DNA of 40,359 nucleotides from Paraburkholderia sp. CNPSo 3272 (GTDB lineage Bacteria > Pseudomonadota > Gammaproteobacteria > Burkholderiales > Burkholderiaceae), in assembly GCF_024206495.1 (NCBI RefSeq), contig NZ_JAMBPQ010000055.1:1-40359 (forward strand). Direction: 5' to 3'. Positions 33,119 through 40,359 of the stretch are shown piece by piece; position 1 is the stretch's first letter; each line of letters opens with the position of its first letter. The notes below the pieces were generated by a model. It was not told the DNA's origin. It worked only from the letters and a program-made list of their open reading frames with translations, and made no database searches. The translations under genes and the position numbers were made by a program.

Positions 33119-34140
33119 AAATCGGTATCGCCAACGACATGCCGCTAGCGGTCGAGGCACTGCGTCAGGCCATCGCGACGCGGCCGGGCCATCGCGTGCT
33201 GTGGGTCGCCGCGAACGGCGAGGATGCGGTGCAGTTCTGTGCCGCGCAGGTGCCCGACGTGATCCTCATGGATCTCGTGATGCCGAAGCTCGACGGCGTG
33301 GAGGCCACGCGGCAGATCATGGCGCGCTCGCCGTGCCCCATCCTGATCGTCACGAGCAGCGTGGGCGCGAACGCCTGGCGCGTGTACGAGGCGATGGGCG
33401 CCGGCGCACTCGACGCCGTCGATACGCCCACTCTCGCCGGGCCCGATACGCGCCGCACCATGGATCTGCTGCTCGCGAAGATCGAGCAGATCGGGCGCGT
33501 TTCAGGCGCGCTCGATCTCGCCGCGCGCGCGCCGGCGTTCACGGCTTCCGGCATGGCGAAAGCGCCACTCATTGCGATCGGCGCCTCGGCGGGCGGGCCA
33601 GGCGCGCTCGCCACCGTGCTTGGCGCGCTGCCCGCCGGTTTCGGCGCGAGCATCGTGATCGTGCAGCACGTGGACCAGTCGTTCGCCGCAGGCATGGCCG
33701 CCTGGCTCGACGGCCAGACGCCGCTCACGGTGCGCATCGCGCTCGAAGGCGAGCAGCCCGCGCCCGGCTGCGTGCTGCTCGCCGCGACCAACGATCATCT
33801 GCGCATGACAGCGGGCGGCAAGCTGGCTTACACTCGCGAGCCGGCCGACACACCTTACCGTCCCTCCGTCGACACGTTCTTTCATAGCCTCGTCGAGCGC
33901 TGGACGGGCGAGGCGATCGGCGTGCTGCTCACGGGGATGGGGCGCGACGGCGCCATCGGCCTGAAGGCGATGCGGGCCAAGGGCTGGCACACCATCGCCC
34001 AGGACGAGGCGACGAGCGCCGTATACGGCATGCCCAAGGCCGCGGCGGCGCTCTTTGCAGCGCGCGCGATCCTGCCGCTCGGCGCCATCGCCCCGGAGCT
34101 TGCGAGCCGGGTGAAACCACCGCATCAACCAGCCGGCTAG
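33115..34140 (+). CDS. wspF: WspF, CheB-type methylesterase
   Basis: A 341-residue protein. The receiver domain begins with MKIGIANDMPLAVEAL. The ND pair in place of the usual DD is a normal WspF trait. The phosphorylated Asp is Asp53 (LMDLVMP). The methylesterase domain has catalytic Ser in GASAGGPGAL, His in VQHVDQSF and Asp in TGMGRDGA. WspF removes methyl groups from WspA and so turns the system down; loss of WspF in pseudomonads gives wrinkly, high c-di-GMP colonies. The coding sequence appears complete here. The start overlaps wspE by ATGA. Confidence 0.9.
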   Translation: MKIGIANDMPLAVEALRQAIATRPGHRVLWVAANGEDAVQFCAAQVPDVILMDLVMPKLDGVEATRQIMARSPCPILIVTSSVGANAWRVYEAMGAGALDAVDTPTLAGPDTRRTMDLLLAKIEQIGRVSGALDLAARAPAFTASGMAKAPLIAIGASAGGPGALATVLGALPAGFGASIVIVQHVDQSFAAGMAAWLDGQTPLTVRIALEGEQPAPGCVLLAATNDHLRMTAGGKLAYTREPADTPYRPSVDTFFHSLVERWTGEAIGVLLTGMGRDGAIGLKAMRAKGWHTIAQDEATSAVYGMPKAAAALFAARAILPLGAIAPELASRVKPPHQPAG

Positions 34141-34171
34141 ACGCCAGCCATCACGAGACGCGACCGACATC

Positions 34172-35323
34172 ATGACCGAGAAGTCCAATCTTCCAACCAG
34201 CGCGAACGTTGCCGACAGCATTGGGCCGGACGTCGGCCTCGACGCGGGCCTCGACCCCAGCGGCGCCGACGACGCCTCGCTCGCCGTCGCGCTGGAGGCC
34301 GTGCGCAGCGCGCTGGAGCAAACGCAGCCCGCGGCCGACTTGCCGATGATGGTGCTGCTGGTGGACGACCAGGCGATCGTGGCGGAGGCCGTGCGCCGGG
34401 CGCTCGCTAGCGAACGCGAGATCGACTTCCACTATTGCGCGCATCCCGACCAGGCCGTGCGCACCGCCGAGGAAGTGCGCCCGACCGTGATCCTGCAGGA
34501 CCTCGTGATGCCGGGCACCGACGGCCTCACGCTCGTGCGCGCCTACCGAGCGAACGAAGCGACGCGCGACGTGCCGATCATCGTGCTCTCCACCAAGGAA
34601 GAGCCTGCCATCAAGAGCGCGGCGTTCGCCTCGGGGGCCAACGATTACCTCGTCAAGCTGCCGGACAGCGTCGAGCTGATCGCGCGCGTGAAATATCATT
34701 CGCGATCCTACGTAAACATGCTTCAGCGCGACGAGGCGTACCGCGCGCTGCGCCGCTCGCAGCAGGAACTGCTCCGAGCGAACCTCGAACTGCGCCGCCT
34801 GACGCATTCGGATGGCCTGACGGGCCTCTCGAACCGGCGCTATCTGGACGAATTCCTCACCGCCGAGTGGAAGCGGGCGGAGCGCGAGCGCACCGAAGTG
34901 TCGCTGCTGATGATCGACGTGGACTACTTCAAGCCCTACAACGACACCTACGGCCACGTGGCGGGCGACAACGTGCTGCGCTCAGTGGCGACGACGATCC
35001 GTCGCGAGATACGTCAGCCGCGCGACCTCGTGGCGCGCTTCGGCGGCGAAGAGTTCGCCGTGGTGCTGCCGGGCACGGGCAGCGCGGGCGCGCGGCTGCT
35101 CGCCGAGAAAATGCGCCGCGACGTGGCGGGACTCGCGTTGCCGCACGTGGGCTCGGCCGTGAGCGAGCACCTCACGATCAGCATTGGCGTGGCGACGCTC
35201 ACGCCCGCGCCGGGGCTCGCGGAAACGGCGCTGATCGAGGAAGCCGACGCCGCGCTTTACCGCGCAAAGCGCGACGGCCGTAATCGCGTGGCGTTTTCCA
35301 CGCACGTGTCGGGGCGGGCATAG
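34172..35323 (+). CDS. wspR: WspR, response regulator diguanylate cyclase
   Basis: A 383-residue protein. After a variable leader of about 55 residues comes a receiver (VLLVDDQAIVAEAV) with phospho-acceptor Asp110 in VILQDLVMP. A helical linker (about 180-212) and a GGDEF-family domain follow, with active-site GGEEF at 291-295 and the substrate motif DVDYFKPYND. It makes c-di-GMP when phosphorylated by WspE. The product-inhibition site normally reads RxxD, with the Asp five residues before GGEEF. Here that window is QPRD (282-285), so the key arginine is missing, although Arg281 is adjacent. The gap to wspF is 31 bases. Confidence 0.9.
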   Translation: MTEKSNLPTSANVADSIGPDVGLDAGLDPSGADDASLAVALEAVRSALEQTQPAADLPMMVLLVDDQAIVAEAVRRALASEREIDFHYCAHPDQAVRTAEEVRPTVILQDLVMPGTDGLTLVRAYRANEATRDVPIIVLSTKEEPAIKSAAFASGANDYLVKLPDSVELIARVKYHSRSYVNMLQRDEAYRALRRSQQELLRANLELRRLTHSDGLTGLSNRRYLDEFLTAEWKRAERERTEVSLLMIDVDYFKPYNDTYGHVAGDNVLRSVATTIRREIRQPRDLVARFGGEEFAVVLPGTGSAGARLLAEKMRRDVAGLALPHVGSAVSEHLTISIGVATLTPAPGLAETALIEEADAALYRAKRDGRNRVAFSTHVSGRA

Positions 35324-35335
35324 CGGCGCGGCGCC

Positions 35336-37540
35336 TCAACCCGGCGTCCAGTCGTACATCAGGATCTTCGCGCGCGCGTCGTCTTCCACGAGCACCACGT
35401 AATCGCCGTTGTCGCGCTGCGCGGCGCTCATGCCCATGTAGATGTCCACCCACCCGCTCGTGTTGCCCACGTCCGCACCGGGCGTCATCGAGCCGACGAT
35501 CTGGCCGCTGCGCGCGTCGTACACGTCGATCTTCTGCGTGTATAGCTCCGCGATGAACACATAGTTGCCGGCCACTGCGATCCCCACCGTCGTCACCTGC
35601 GGGCTGCTGCCCGTGTTCCAGGGCAACGACGCCTGCCACGTGAGCGTAGGCGAGCCGCTCGACCAGTTGTCGTAACGCGCGAGCACGGGCCCGGCTTCCT
35701 TCCAGTGCGACGCATCCCACGCAATGTTCGCGGTGAAGCCCGTGATGTACATCGTGTCGGTTTCGGCCACGTAGACGATCCGCGCGATGCGGTTGAACGG
35801 CGCCGGCATCGGGAACATCTTCGACGATGCGTAGGTGTACTGCGGATTGCCCTGCGCGTCGAGCCCTTGCATCGGCATCTCGCGAATCCCCGAGAGTGGT
35901 GTGGCGAGCCACACGTTGCCGGGCGTGTCCACCCACCAGTAGCCGTTGCCGACGGTCGCGCCGGTGGAGGGGTTCGACGTGATCTCGCTCGCGTCCACAT
36001 GGCCGTCGCCGTTCGCGTCGCGCCACATCCACTCGCCGTAGGTCGGCTGGCCGGCGGGCCAGTTGCCGGGCATCGGATTCTGGGCGAGCAGGCCCGAGGG
36101 AATCGCGACTTCGCCATCGGTCGCGGGGGAGAAGCGGTAGATGTTCAGGTAGTGCGCGTACTGATCGAGCGTATAGAGGAATGGCTGGCCATTGAAGCGC
36201 CGCACCATGGGCGAGCCGCGCACGCCGCGCGTGGAGTGCAGCGCGGAATCGTCGGGATAGGCGAAGCGGTTGAGCGTGAAGGCCGCATAGGTCCATTGCT
36301 TGCCGGGCGCCTGGCGGTAGTCGAGCGTGAAGCGCTTCGAGCCGGTGAAGACGTTGGCGGTGTTGGCGGGGTCGAAGGCGGCGGCATCGACGAAGGTCAG
36401 GCCATCGAGGCGCCAGCCGAGCGTGCGCGTGCCCATCGTGTAGCTTTCGAGCACCGCCCCCTGGCCGACCAGCGCGGTGCCGTAAGGCCGCGGCCCCTGG
36501 CCGTTTTGCGCGACGTACAGGTTGCCCGCCTGGTCGTAGCCTATGCTGGTGATGCCGTTGAAGCGCCAGTCGCCGGGCGTGCCCTCCACGACGTGGAAGA
36601 TGCCCTGGCGCGTGCCCAGCGTGCCCGCGGCTGCCATCTGGCCGCTCGAGGTGCGCGCGTAGAGCAGAATCTGCTGCGAGGGGCCGTTGTCGGCGATCGA
36701 GAGCTGGCCCGAAGGCGTGAAGGCGAGGTCGGTCGGCACGGTGCCAGGCGGCAGCACGGGCGCATCGTTCAGGGCGGTGCCGTCCTCGCGGTAGTGACCG
36801 ATGCCTGGGCCGTTCGCGTCCTGCATGCCCTGGATCACCCAGAGCGTGCCGTCAGTGGCCAGCGCAATGCGGCCCGGCGTGGGCACGGAGAAAGCACGCA
36901 GCTGACGCATGCTTTGCGCGTCGTAGACCACGATGCGGTTGTCCGCGGTATCGGCAACGTACAGTTCGGCGTCGGTGGCGGCGAGGCCGCGCACAGCGCC
37001 GTCGCTGCCGCTCGGCGCGGCGAGTACGCGCAGGAAGCTGTTTTTCGTCGCGTTCGCGCTGTTGCCGATGCCGCTCGCGAACGGCGCGCCCTGCGCCACG
37101 TTCGAGCGCAGCCGGCGCGTCACGCCGAACCACGTCTGGTCGGCGGGCGGATAGTCCGCGCCCACGAGAGCGTTGCTCTGGTTGCCGATCGACATCGCGG
37201 CATATACCCAGGTGCTGTTCGCCGCGATGGCGTCGCCGCCCGCGTTGCCCCAGCCGTGCGTGTTGCCGGCCACGGCGAGCTTGTCGCCGCCGCGGTAGAC
37301 GCCGATCTCGCTGCCGCTTTCGTCCCAGGGCGCGTTCGCGTAGACGGTGCCGTCGGGCGCGACGGCGATGGCCTGTACGTCTTGCTGCATCCACTTGCCG
37401 TCGCCGAAACCGAAGCTGTTGCCGATCCAGGACGTGGTGTAGTTGAGCGTGCTTTGCGCGACGCAGGGTTGAAGCGCGAGACCTTGCAGCGCTACCGACA
37501 AGGCAATGAGGCGAGCAGCATTTTTCACTTGAATTCCCAT
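35336..37540 (-). CDS. Secreted NHL/SMP-30-like beta-propeller protein with EF-hand-like loop
   Basis: A 734-residue protein with a signal peptide (MGIQVKNAARLIALSVALQG, cleavage likely after CVAQ). The mature part has many short repeats of the form VAPDGTVYAN, ATDAELYVADTADNRIVVYD and YDQAGNLYVAQNG, as in NHL/SMP-30 beta-propellers. Around residue 507 it carries DANGDGHVDASE, a textbook calcium-binding EF-hand loop. No catalytic motif is recognised. The gene converges on wspR with a 12-base gap and shares no promoter with it, so any role in surface attachment or matrix is speculative. Family known in outline, function unknown. Confidence 0.75.
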   Translation of the reverse strand: MGIQVKNAARLIALSVALQGLALQPCVAQSTLNYTTSWIGNSFGFGDGKWMQQDVQAIAVAPDGTVYANAPWDESGSEIGVYRGGDKLAVAGNTHGWGNAGGDAIAANSTWVYAAMSIGNQSNALVGADYPPADQTWFGVTRRLRSNVAQGAPFASGIGNSANATKNSFLRVLAAPSGSDGAVRGLAATDAELYVADTADNRIVVYDAQSMRQLRAFSVPTPGRIALATDGTLWVIQGMQDANGPGIGHYREDGTALNDAPVLPPGTVPTDLAFTPSGQLSIADNGPSQQILLYARTSSGQMAAAGTLGTRQGIFHVVEGTPGDWRFNGITSIGYDQAGNLYVAQNGQGPRPYGTALVGQGAVLESYTMGTRTLGWRLDGLTFVDAAAFDPANTANVFTGSKRFTLDYRQAPGKQWTYAAFTLNRFAYPDDSALHSTRGVRGSPMVRRFNGQPFLYTLDQYAHYLNIYRFSPATDGEVAIPSGLLAQNPMPGNWPAGQPTYGEWMWRDANGDGHVDASEITSNPSTGATVGNGYWWVDTPGNVWLATPLSGIREMPMQGLDAQGNPQYTYASSKMFPMPAPFNRIARIVYVAETDTMYITGFTANIAWDASHWKEAGPVLARYDNWSSGSPTLTWQASLPWNTGSSPQVTTVGIAVAGNYVFIAELYTQKIDVYDARSGQIVGSMTPGADVGNTSGWVDIYMGMSAAQRDNGDYVVLVEDDARAKILMYDWTPG

Positions 37541-37601
37541 CGATCACGAACCTGCCGCAGGACGCATGGCAGTTCGGCCTGATGCTCGCATGCACTTTTA
37601 A

Positions 37602-37740
37602 GGAAATAATTCAAATATTATTCAACGCGGGTAATGTGGCGATTTTTTATGCGGATGCGATGAACGGGCCGCGCCGCATGGCGCAAAATCGCCCGCTCCC
37701 CGCGCAAAGAATGAATTTCGCCGCCCGCTGGAATAATTCG
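37602..37740. promoter_or_regulatory. Repeated AT-rich motif in divergent region before the sigma-factor locus
   Basis: GGAAATAATTC at 37602-37612 and GGAATAATTCG at 37730-37740 are near copies. The first overlaps an inverted repeat, AATAAT (37605-37610) with ATTATT (37617-37622). The GGAA start resembles the -35 of ECF-type promoters, and the second copy lies 56 bases before the ATG at 37796. No matching -10 could be fixed with confidence. Confidence 0.35.
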
Positions 37741-37795
37741 CGCCTAGCGCGTGTTTGCCCCCGCATCGCCACCTGTTCAGCATCGATTCACGATC

Positions 37796-38518
37796 ATGAA
37801 GTTTCGCGGGCCGCTCGACGAGCCGCTGGTTTCCGAAGCCGATATCCAGGCCTATAGCGATGGCACGCTTGCCGGCGCGCGGGCGGCGCACGTGCGGCGC
37901 TACCTGGCGGGCAAGCCCGGCGAATGGCATCGCATCCTGTTCTATCGGCGCTTGAATGCCCAGATGCGCGATGCTTACCCCGCGCCGGCCGCGCAGACGG
38001 CGCACTCGCGCACCGCCCCGGCCCGAAGCAGGCGGCTGTTGCGCTACGCTATCGCTGCCCTCGCGATGGCGGGCGCCGCAGTGGCGTGGATCGGCGTGAC
38101 GGAGCCGTCGCAGCAAGTGCTGAACAACGCGGCGGTGATGGCGTTGATGGAAGCCGAAAGCGCGCAGCCGGAGGCGCTGGAAGCGGGCGCGGCGCGTGCG
38201 CCGTTCGATTTCGGCGCGGCGGGCCTGCACTTTCTCGGCGGCGGCGAAGTGCGGGTCGGGCCGTTCGCGAGCGCGCAGCGCTATGTCTACGAGAACAACC
38301 AGGGCGAGCGCGTGGTGCTGCTCGCGAGCCGCGCCTGGCTGGCCGGCGCGGCGCCGCAGTGGAGCGCACACCGCGCGGGACCGCTGCGGCTCCTGATGTG
38401 GCGCGAGCGCGGCACGCGCTGGGTGCTCGCGGGCAACGCACAAACGCGCGGCTTGATGCGCGCCGCGGACCTCGCGACGCTCGCCACGCAGCCGGCGCGC
38501 GAAGGCGAAGGATCGTGA
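37796..38518 (+). CDS. Anti-sigma-factor-like membrane protein, first of two
   Basis: A 240-residue protein. The N-terminus EADIQAYSDGTLAGARAAHVRRYLAG is like the start of anti-sigma factors of the non-zinc type. One transmembrane segment follows (RLLRYAIAALAMAGAAVAWIGV, about 85-107), then a C-terminal domain of about 120 residues outside the cytoplasm (GERVVLLASRAW, GTRWVLAGN). There are no cysteines, so no zinc anti-sigma motif. Residues near the N-terminus match the protein at 39089 (AY-DGTL pattern). It precedes the ECF sigma gene by 55 bases on the same strand. I start at the ATG at 37796, since upstream residues lack conservation-like features. No good ribosome binding site is visible. 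Confidence 0.65.
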   Translation: MKFRGPLDEPLVSEADIQAYSDGTLAGARAAHVRRYLAGKPGEWHRILFYRRLNAQMRDAYPAPAAQTAHSRTAPARSRRLLRYAIAALAMAGAAVAWIGVTEPSQQVLNNAAVMALMEAESAQPEALEAGAARAPFDFGAAGLHFLGGGEVRVGPFASAQRYVYENNQGERVVLLASRAWLAGAAPQWSAHRAGPLRLLMWRERGTRWVLAGNAQTRGLMRAADLATLATQPAREGEGS

Positions 38519-38573
38519 ACGCGCCCGACGAAGCAAACCGCGCAATGACCCTTGCGGCAATCCAGGATGAAAC

Positions 38574-39092
38574 ATGGACATCCGTGACGAGCTGATAGAA
38601 CACGTGCCGCGCCTGCGACGCTACGCGCGCGCGCTGATCAACAACCGCGAGCTCGCCGACGATCTCGTGCAGGACACGCTCGAGCGCGCCATCGCCCGCA
38701 CGGAGTTGTTTCGCTCCGGCACCGATCTGCGCGCCTGGCTTTTCACGATCATGCACAACCTGTTCGTGAACCAGGTGCGCAAATCGGCGGCACGCGGCGC
38801 GCACGTTTCCGTCGACGACGACAGCGTGCCCGAAACCGACTACGCCGTGCCCGCCACGCAGACGGGCGCGCTCGAAGTGCGCGATCTGGACTTTGCGCTG
38901 CAGCGTCTACCCGTGGAGCAGCGCGAGGTGGTGCTTCTGGTGGGACTGGAGGAGATGAGTTACGCCGATGTCGCATTGGCGCTCGACATACCGATCGGCA
39001 CGGTCATGTCGCGTCTGTCGAGGGGCCGTGAGCGCTTGCGGGCGCTCATGGCCGGTTCCGTCCCGCGTGCGAATCTGAAGGTGGTCCGATGA
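38574..39092 (+). CDS. ECF sigma factor (sigma-70 family)
   Basis: A 172-residue sigma factor with the two regions normal for ECF types. Region 2 is about residues 8-75 (NRELADDLVQDTLERAI, LRAWLFTIMHNLFVNQVRK). Region 4 is about 108-158 (LPVEQREVVLLVGLEEMSYADVALALDIPIGTVMSRLSRGRERLR). It would direct RNA polymerase to a small regulon, usually including its own operon, when released by its anti-sigma partner. The stop overlaps the next gene by ATGA, the standard sigma/anti-sigma arrangement. The signal is unknown. Confidence 0.9.
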   Translation: MDIRDELIEHVPRLRRYARALINNRELADDLVQDTLERAIARTELFRSGTDLRAWLFTIMHNLFVNQVRKSAARGAHVSVDDDSVPETDYAVPATQTGALEVRDLDFALQRLPVEQREVVLLVGLEEMSYADVALALDIPIGTVMSRLSRGRERLRALMAGSVPRANLKVVR

Positions 39093-39934
39093 GCGAGCAA
39101 CAAAATCCAGTCACGCAAGACGAGATCCACGCCTACGTCGACGGCACGCTTTCCGAGGCGCGCCGCGCCGACGTGGAGCGCGAGCTCGAGCGCAACCCCG
39201 AGCTTGCTGCGCGGGCGAGTGACTTTTTCGCGCTCAACAACCTGCTGCACGAGCGTTACGACCGCGTGCTCAACGAGCCGTTGCCCGCCCGCCTGCGCGT
39301 GGCCGCCCCTGAGCCCGGGCCGCAAACGGTGCGAAATGCGCGCCCGGCGGCAAACTGGCCGCGCTTCGCGGGCCTCGCTGCGGCGCTGGTGCTGGGCGTT
39401 GGCATCGGGTGGGGCATGCATTACGGCATGGGCGGCACGGGCGGACCCGCAGGCGCGGCTGGCGGCGGCGAACTACGTGCGGTGAGCGCGGACAGCACCA
39501 TGCGCTTCGCGCAGCAAGCGGCGCTCGCGCACGTGGTCTACATGCCGACGGTGGCGCGGCCCGACACGATGGACGACAGCCAGGAGCAGGACTTCGTGAA
39601 GTGGCTCGCGAACAGGCTCGGCACCAACGTGCGAGCGCCGATGCTCTCGAAGAGCGGCTTCGAGCTTTCGGGCGGGCGCTTGTTGCCGGCCGACGACGGC
39701 GGCGAAGTCGCGCAGTTCATGTATCACAATGCCCGTGGCGAGCGGGTGACGCTGTGTATCTCGCATCGTAAGACTAGCGCCAACACGACCGCGTTCAAGC
39801 TTTATCAGGATGGGCCTGTGAATGTGTTTTATTGGGTGGATGGCGACTTTGGGTATGCGCTTTCGGGTGGGATTGATCGCAAGTCGTTGCTGCAGCTTGC
39901 GCATGATGTTTATGCGCAGCTGACGCAGCGGTGA
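39089..39934 (+). CDS. Anti-sigma-factor membrane protein, second of two
   Basis: A 281-residue protein. The N-terminal segment VTQDEIHAYVDGTLSEARRADVERELERNPELAARA binds the sigma factor in this family. A transmembrane helix follows (WPRFAGLAAALVLGVGIGWGM, about 91-111), then a glycine-rich stretch and an extracytoplasmic domain with GERVTLCISHRK and FYWVDGDFGYALSGGIDR. There is no zinc-binding His-Cys-Cys motif. It is translationally coupled to the ECF gene (ATGA) and so is the more likely direct partner. The gene ends 33 bases before the second copy of the large palindromic repeat. Confidence 0.8.
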   Translation: MSEQQNPVTQDEIHAYVDGTLSEARRADVERELERNPELAARASDFFALNNLLHERYDRVLNEPLPARLRVAAPEPGPQTVRNARPAANWPRFAGLAAALVLGVGIGWGMHYGMGGTGGPAGAAGGGELRAVSADSTMRFAQQAALAHVVYMPTVARPDTMDDSQEQDFVKWLANRLGTNVRAPMLSKSGFELSGGRLLPADDGGEVAQFMYHNARGERVTLCISHRKTSANTTAFKLYQDGPVNVFYWVDGDFGYALSGGIDRKSLLQLAHDVYAQLTQR

Positions 39935-39967
39935 GGTTGGGTTTTTGTCGTTGTTCCTGGCCGGGTT

Positions 39968-40359
39968 GGCCTTTCCTTGTGTTCGCGTCGGTATGCAGGC
40001 GTTGCCCCTGTGCGGGGCGGCACCTACTTTCTTTGCAGCCGCAAAGAAAAGTAGGCAAAAGAAAGCGGCTCAAACCGCTAGCGCCTGCCACAGTTCACAT
40101 CTCGTCGTAAATGGTGAATGGCTCCGGAGCGTCTGTCACCTCGCACCACCAAAGTGAGTGACAAGGCAGTCATTCATCCCGCTGCTCGCTACGCGCGCTG
40201 CGGTTGGGGCTGCATGGGACACCAGGGGCGCTGTCAGCCTCGGCGAGGATGCACGCGCACCAATGGTTTCAGGTTATGCCCTTCGGCGCGCGGAGCGCCG
40301 CCGGAAGGATGACTGCCTTGTCACCGACTTTGAAGGTACGGAGTGACAGACGCTCCGGA
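39968..40359. repeat. Large nested palindromic element, second copy, cut by window end
   Basis: The left arm is 39968-40173, the core 40174-40308, and the right arm begins at 40309 and runs off the window. It matches the copy at 24691-25247 in the opposite orientation: its left arm agrees best with the reverse complement of that copy's right arm. The arm tip here is GGCAGTCAT/ATGACTGCC instead of GGCGCTCAT/ATGAGCGCC. The core centre has different bases but is again palindromic (CCTC-GGC-GAGG). No gene is seen in this 425-base region after 39934. Confidence 0.82.

Noticed and set aside
35705..37582. 625-codon plus-strand frame
   Set aside because: Antisense to the propeller gene, which has a signal peptide and repeat motifs; the plus frame shows neither.

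Overview
The window is GC-rich, densely packed bacterial DNA. It most resembles a Paraburkholderia/Caballeronia-type member of the Burkholderiaceae. This rests on the Burkholderia-style trimeric porin, the wsp operon in its usual gene order, the quinate/shikimate and cyclohexanecarboxylate catabolic clusters, and the codon and GC style. No rRNA, tRNA, CRISPR array, phage gene or transposase was recognised. The genus call is an inference from protein families, not from a marker gene.

Layout. 1-3150: a small unknown protein gene, an AraC-type regulator, and an ABC exporter gene broken by an internal deletion with frame change. 3419-7681: a CobS-like AAA+ ATPase, a CobT-like von Willebrand A protein and a membrane J-domain protein, probably a chaperone-like module. 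7695-13313: a small cupin, a MarR-type regulator (BadR-like) and a divergent four-gene operon for cyclohexanecarboxylate degradation: badH, badI, aliB, aliA. The cyclohexene-carboxyl-CoA hydratase step (BadK) is absent here. 13249-16775: a PiT phosphate transporter gene that overlaps the end of aliA tail to tail, then a FadD-like acyl-CoA ligase. 16802-26121: a PucR-type regulator, then a quinate/shikimate catabolic locus made of a porin, fused 3-dehydroshikimate dehydratase (quiC), type II dehydroquinase, NAD-type quinate/shikimate dehydrogenase, MFS transporter and TetR regulator. 26459-35323: a complete wspABCDEFR surface-sensing operon that controls cyclic-di-GMP. 35336-37540: a secreted beta-propeller protein on the opposite strand. 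37796-39934: an ECF sigma factor flanked by two related anti-sigma-like membrane proteins.

How the genes work together. Two catabolic loci feed aromatic or alicyclic acids into central metabolism. The bad/ali route goes from cyclohexanecarboxylate towards pimelyl-CoA, and the qui route goes from quinate/shikimate to protocatechuate. Each has a local repressor-type regulator and a clear palindrome in its divergent promoter region. The wsp operon turns a surface signal into c-di-GMP through WspR. WspR here has Gln in place of the Arg of the usual RxxD product-inhibition site.

The least explained DNA is a dispersed non-coding element of about 550 bp. One full copy lies at 24691-25247 and one copy, cut by the window edge, starts at 39968. 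Each is a giant nested palindrome: about 210-bp inverted arms around a core of about 135 bp that is itself palindromic. Paired changes keep the hairpins intact between copies. A 12-unit, 11-bp tandem array and a recurrent small hairpin motif lie beside the full copy.
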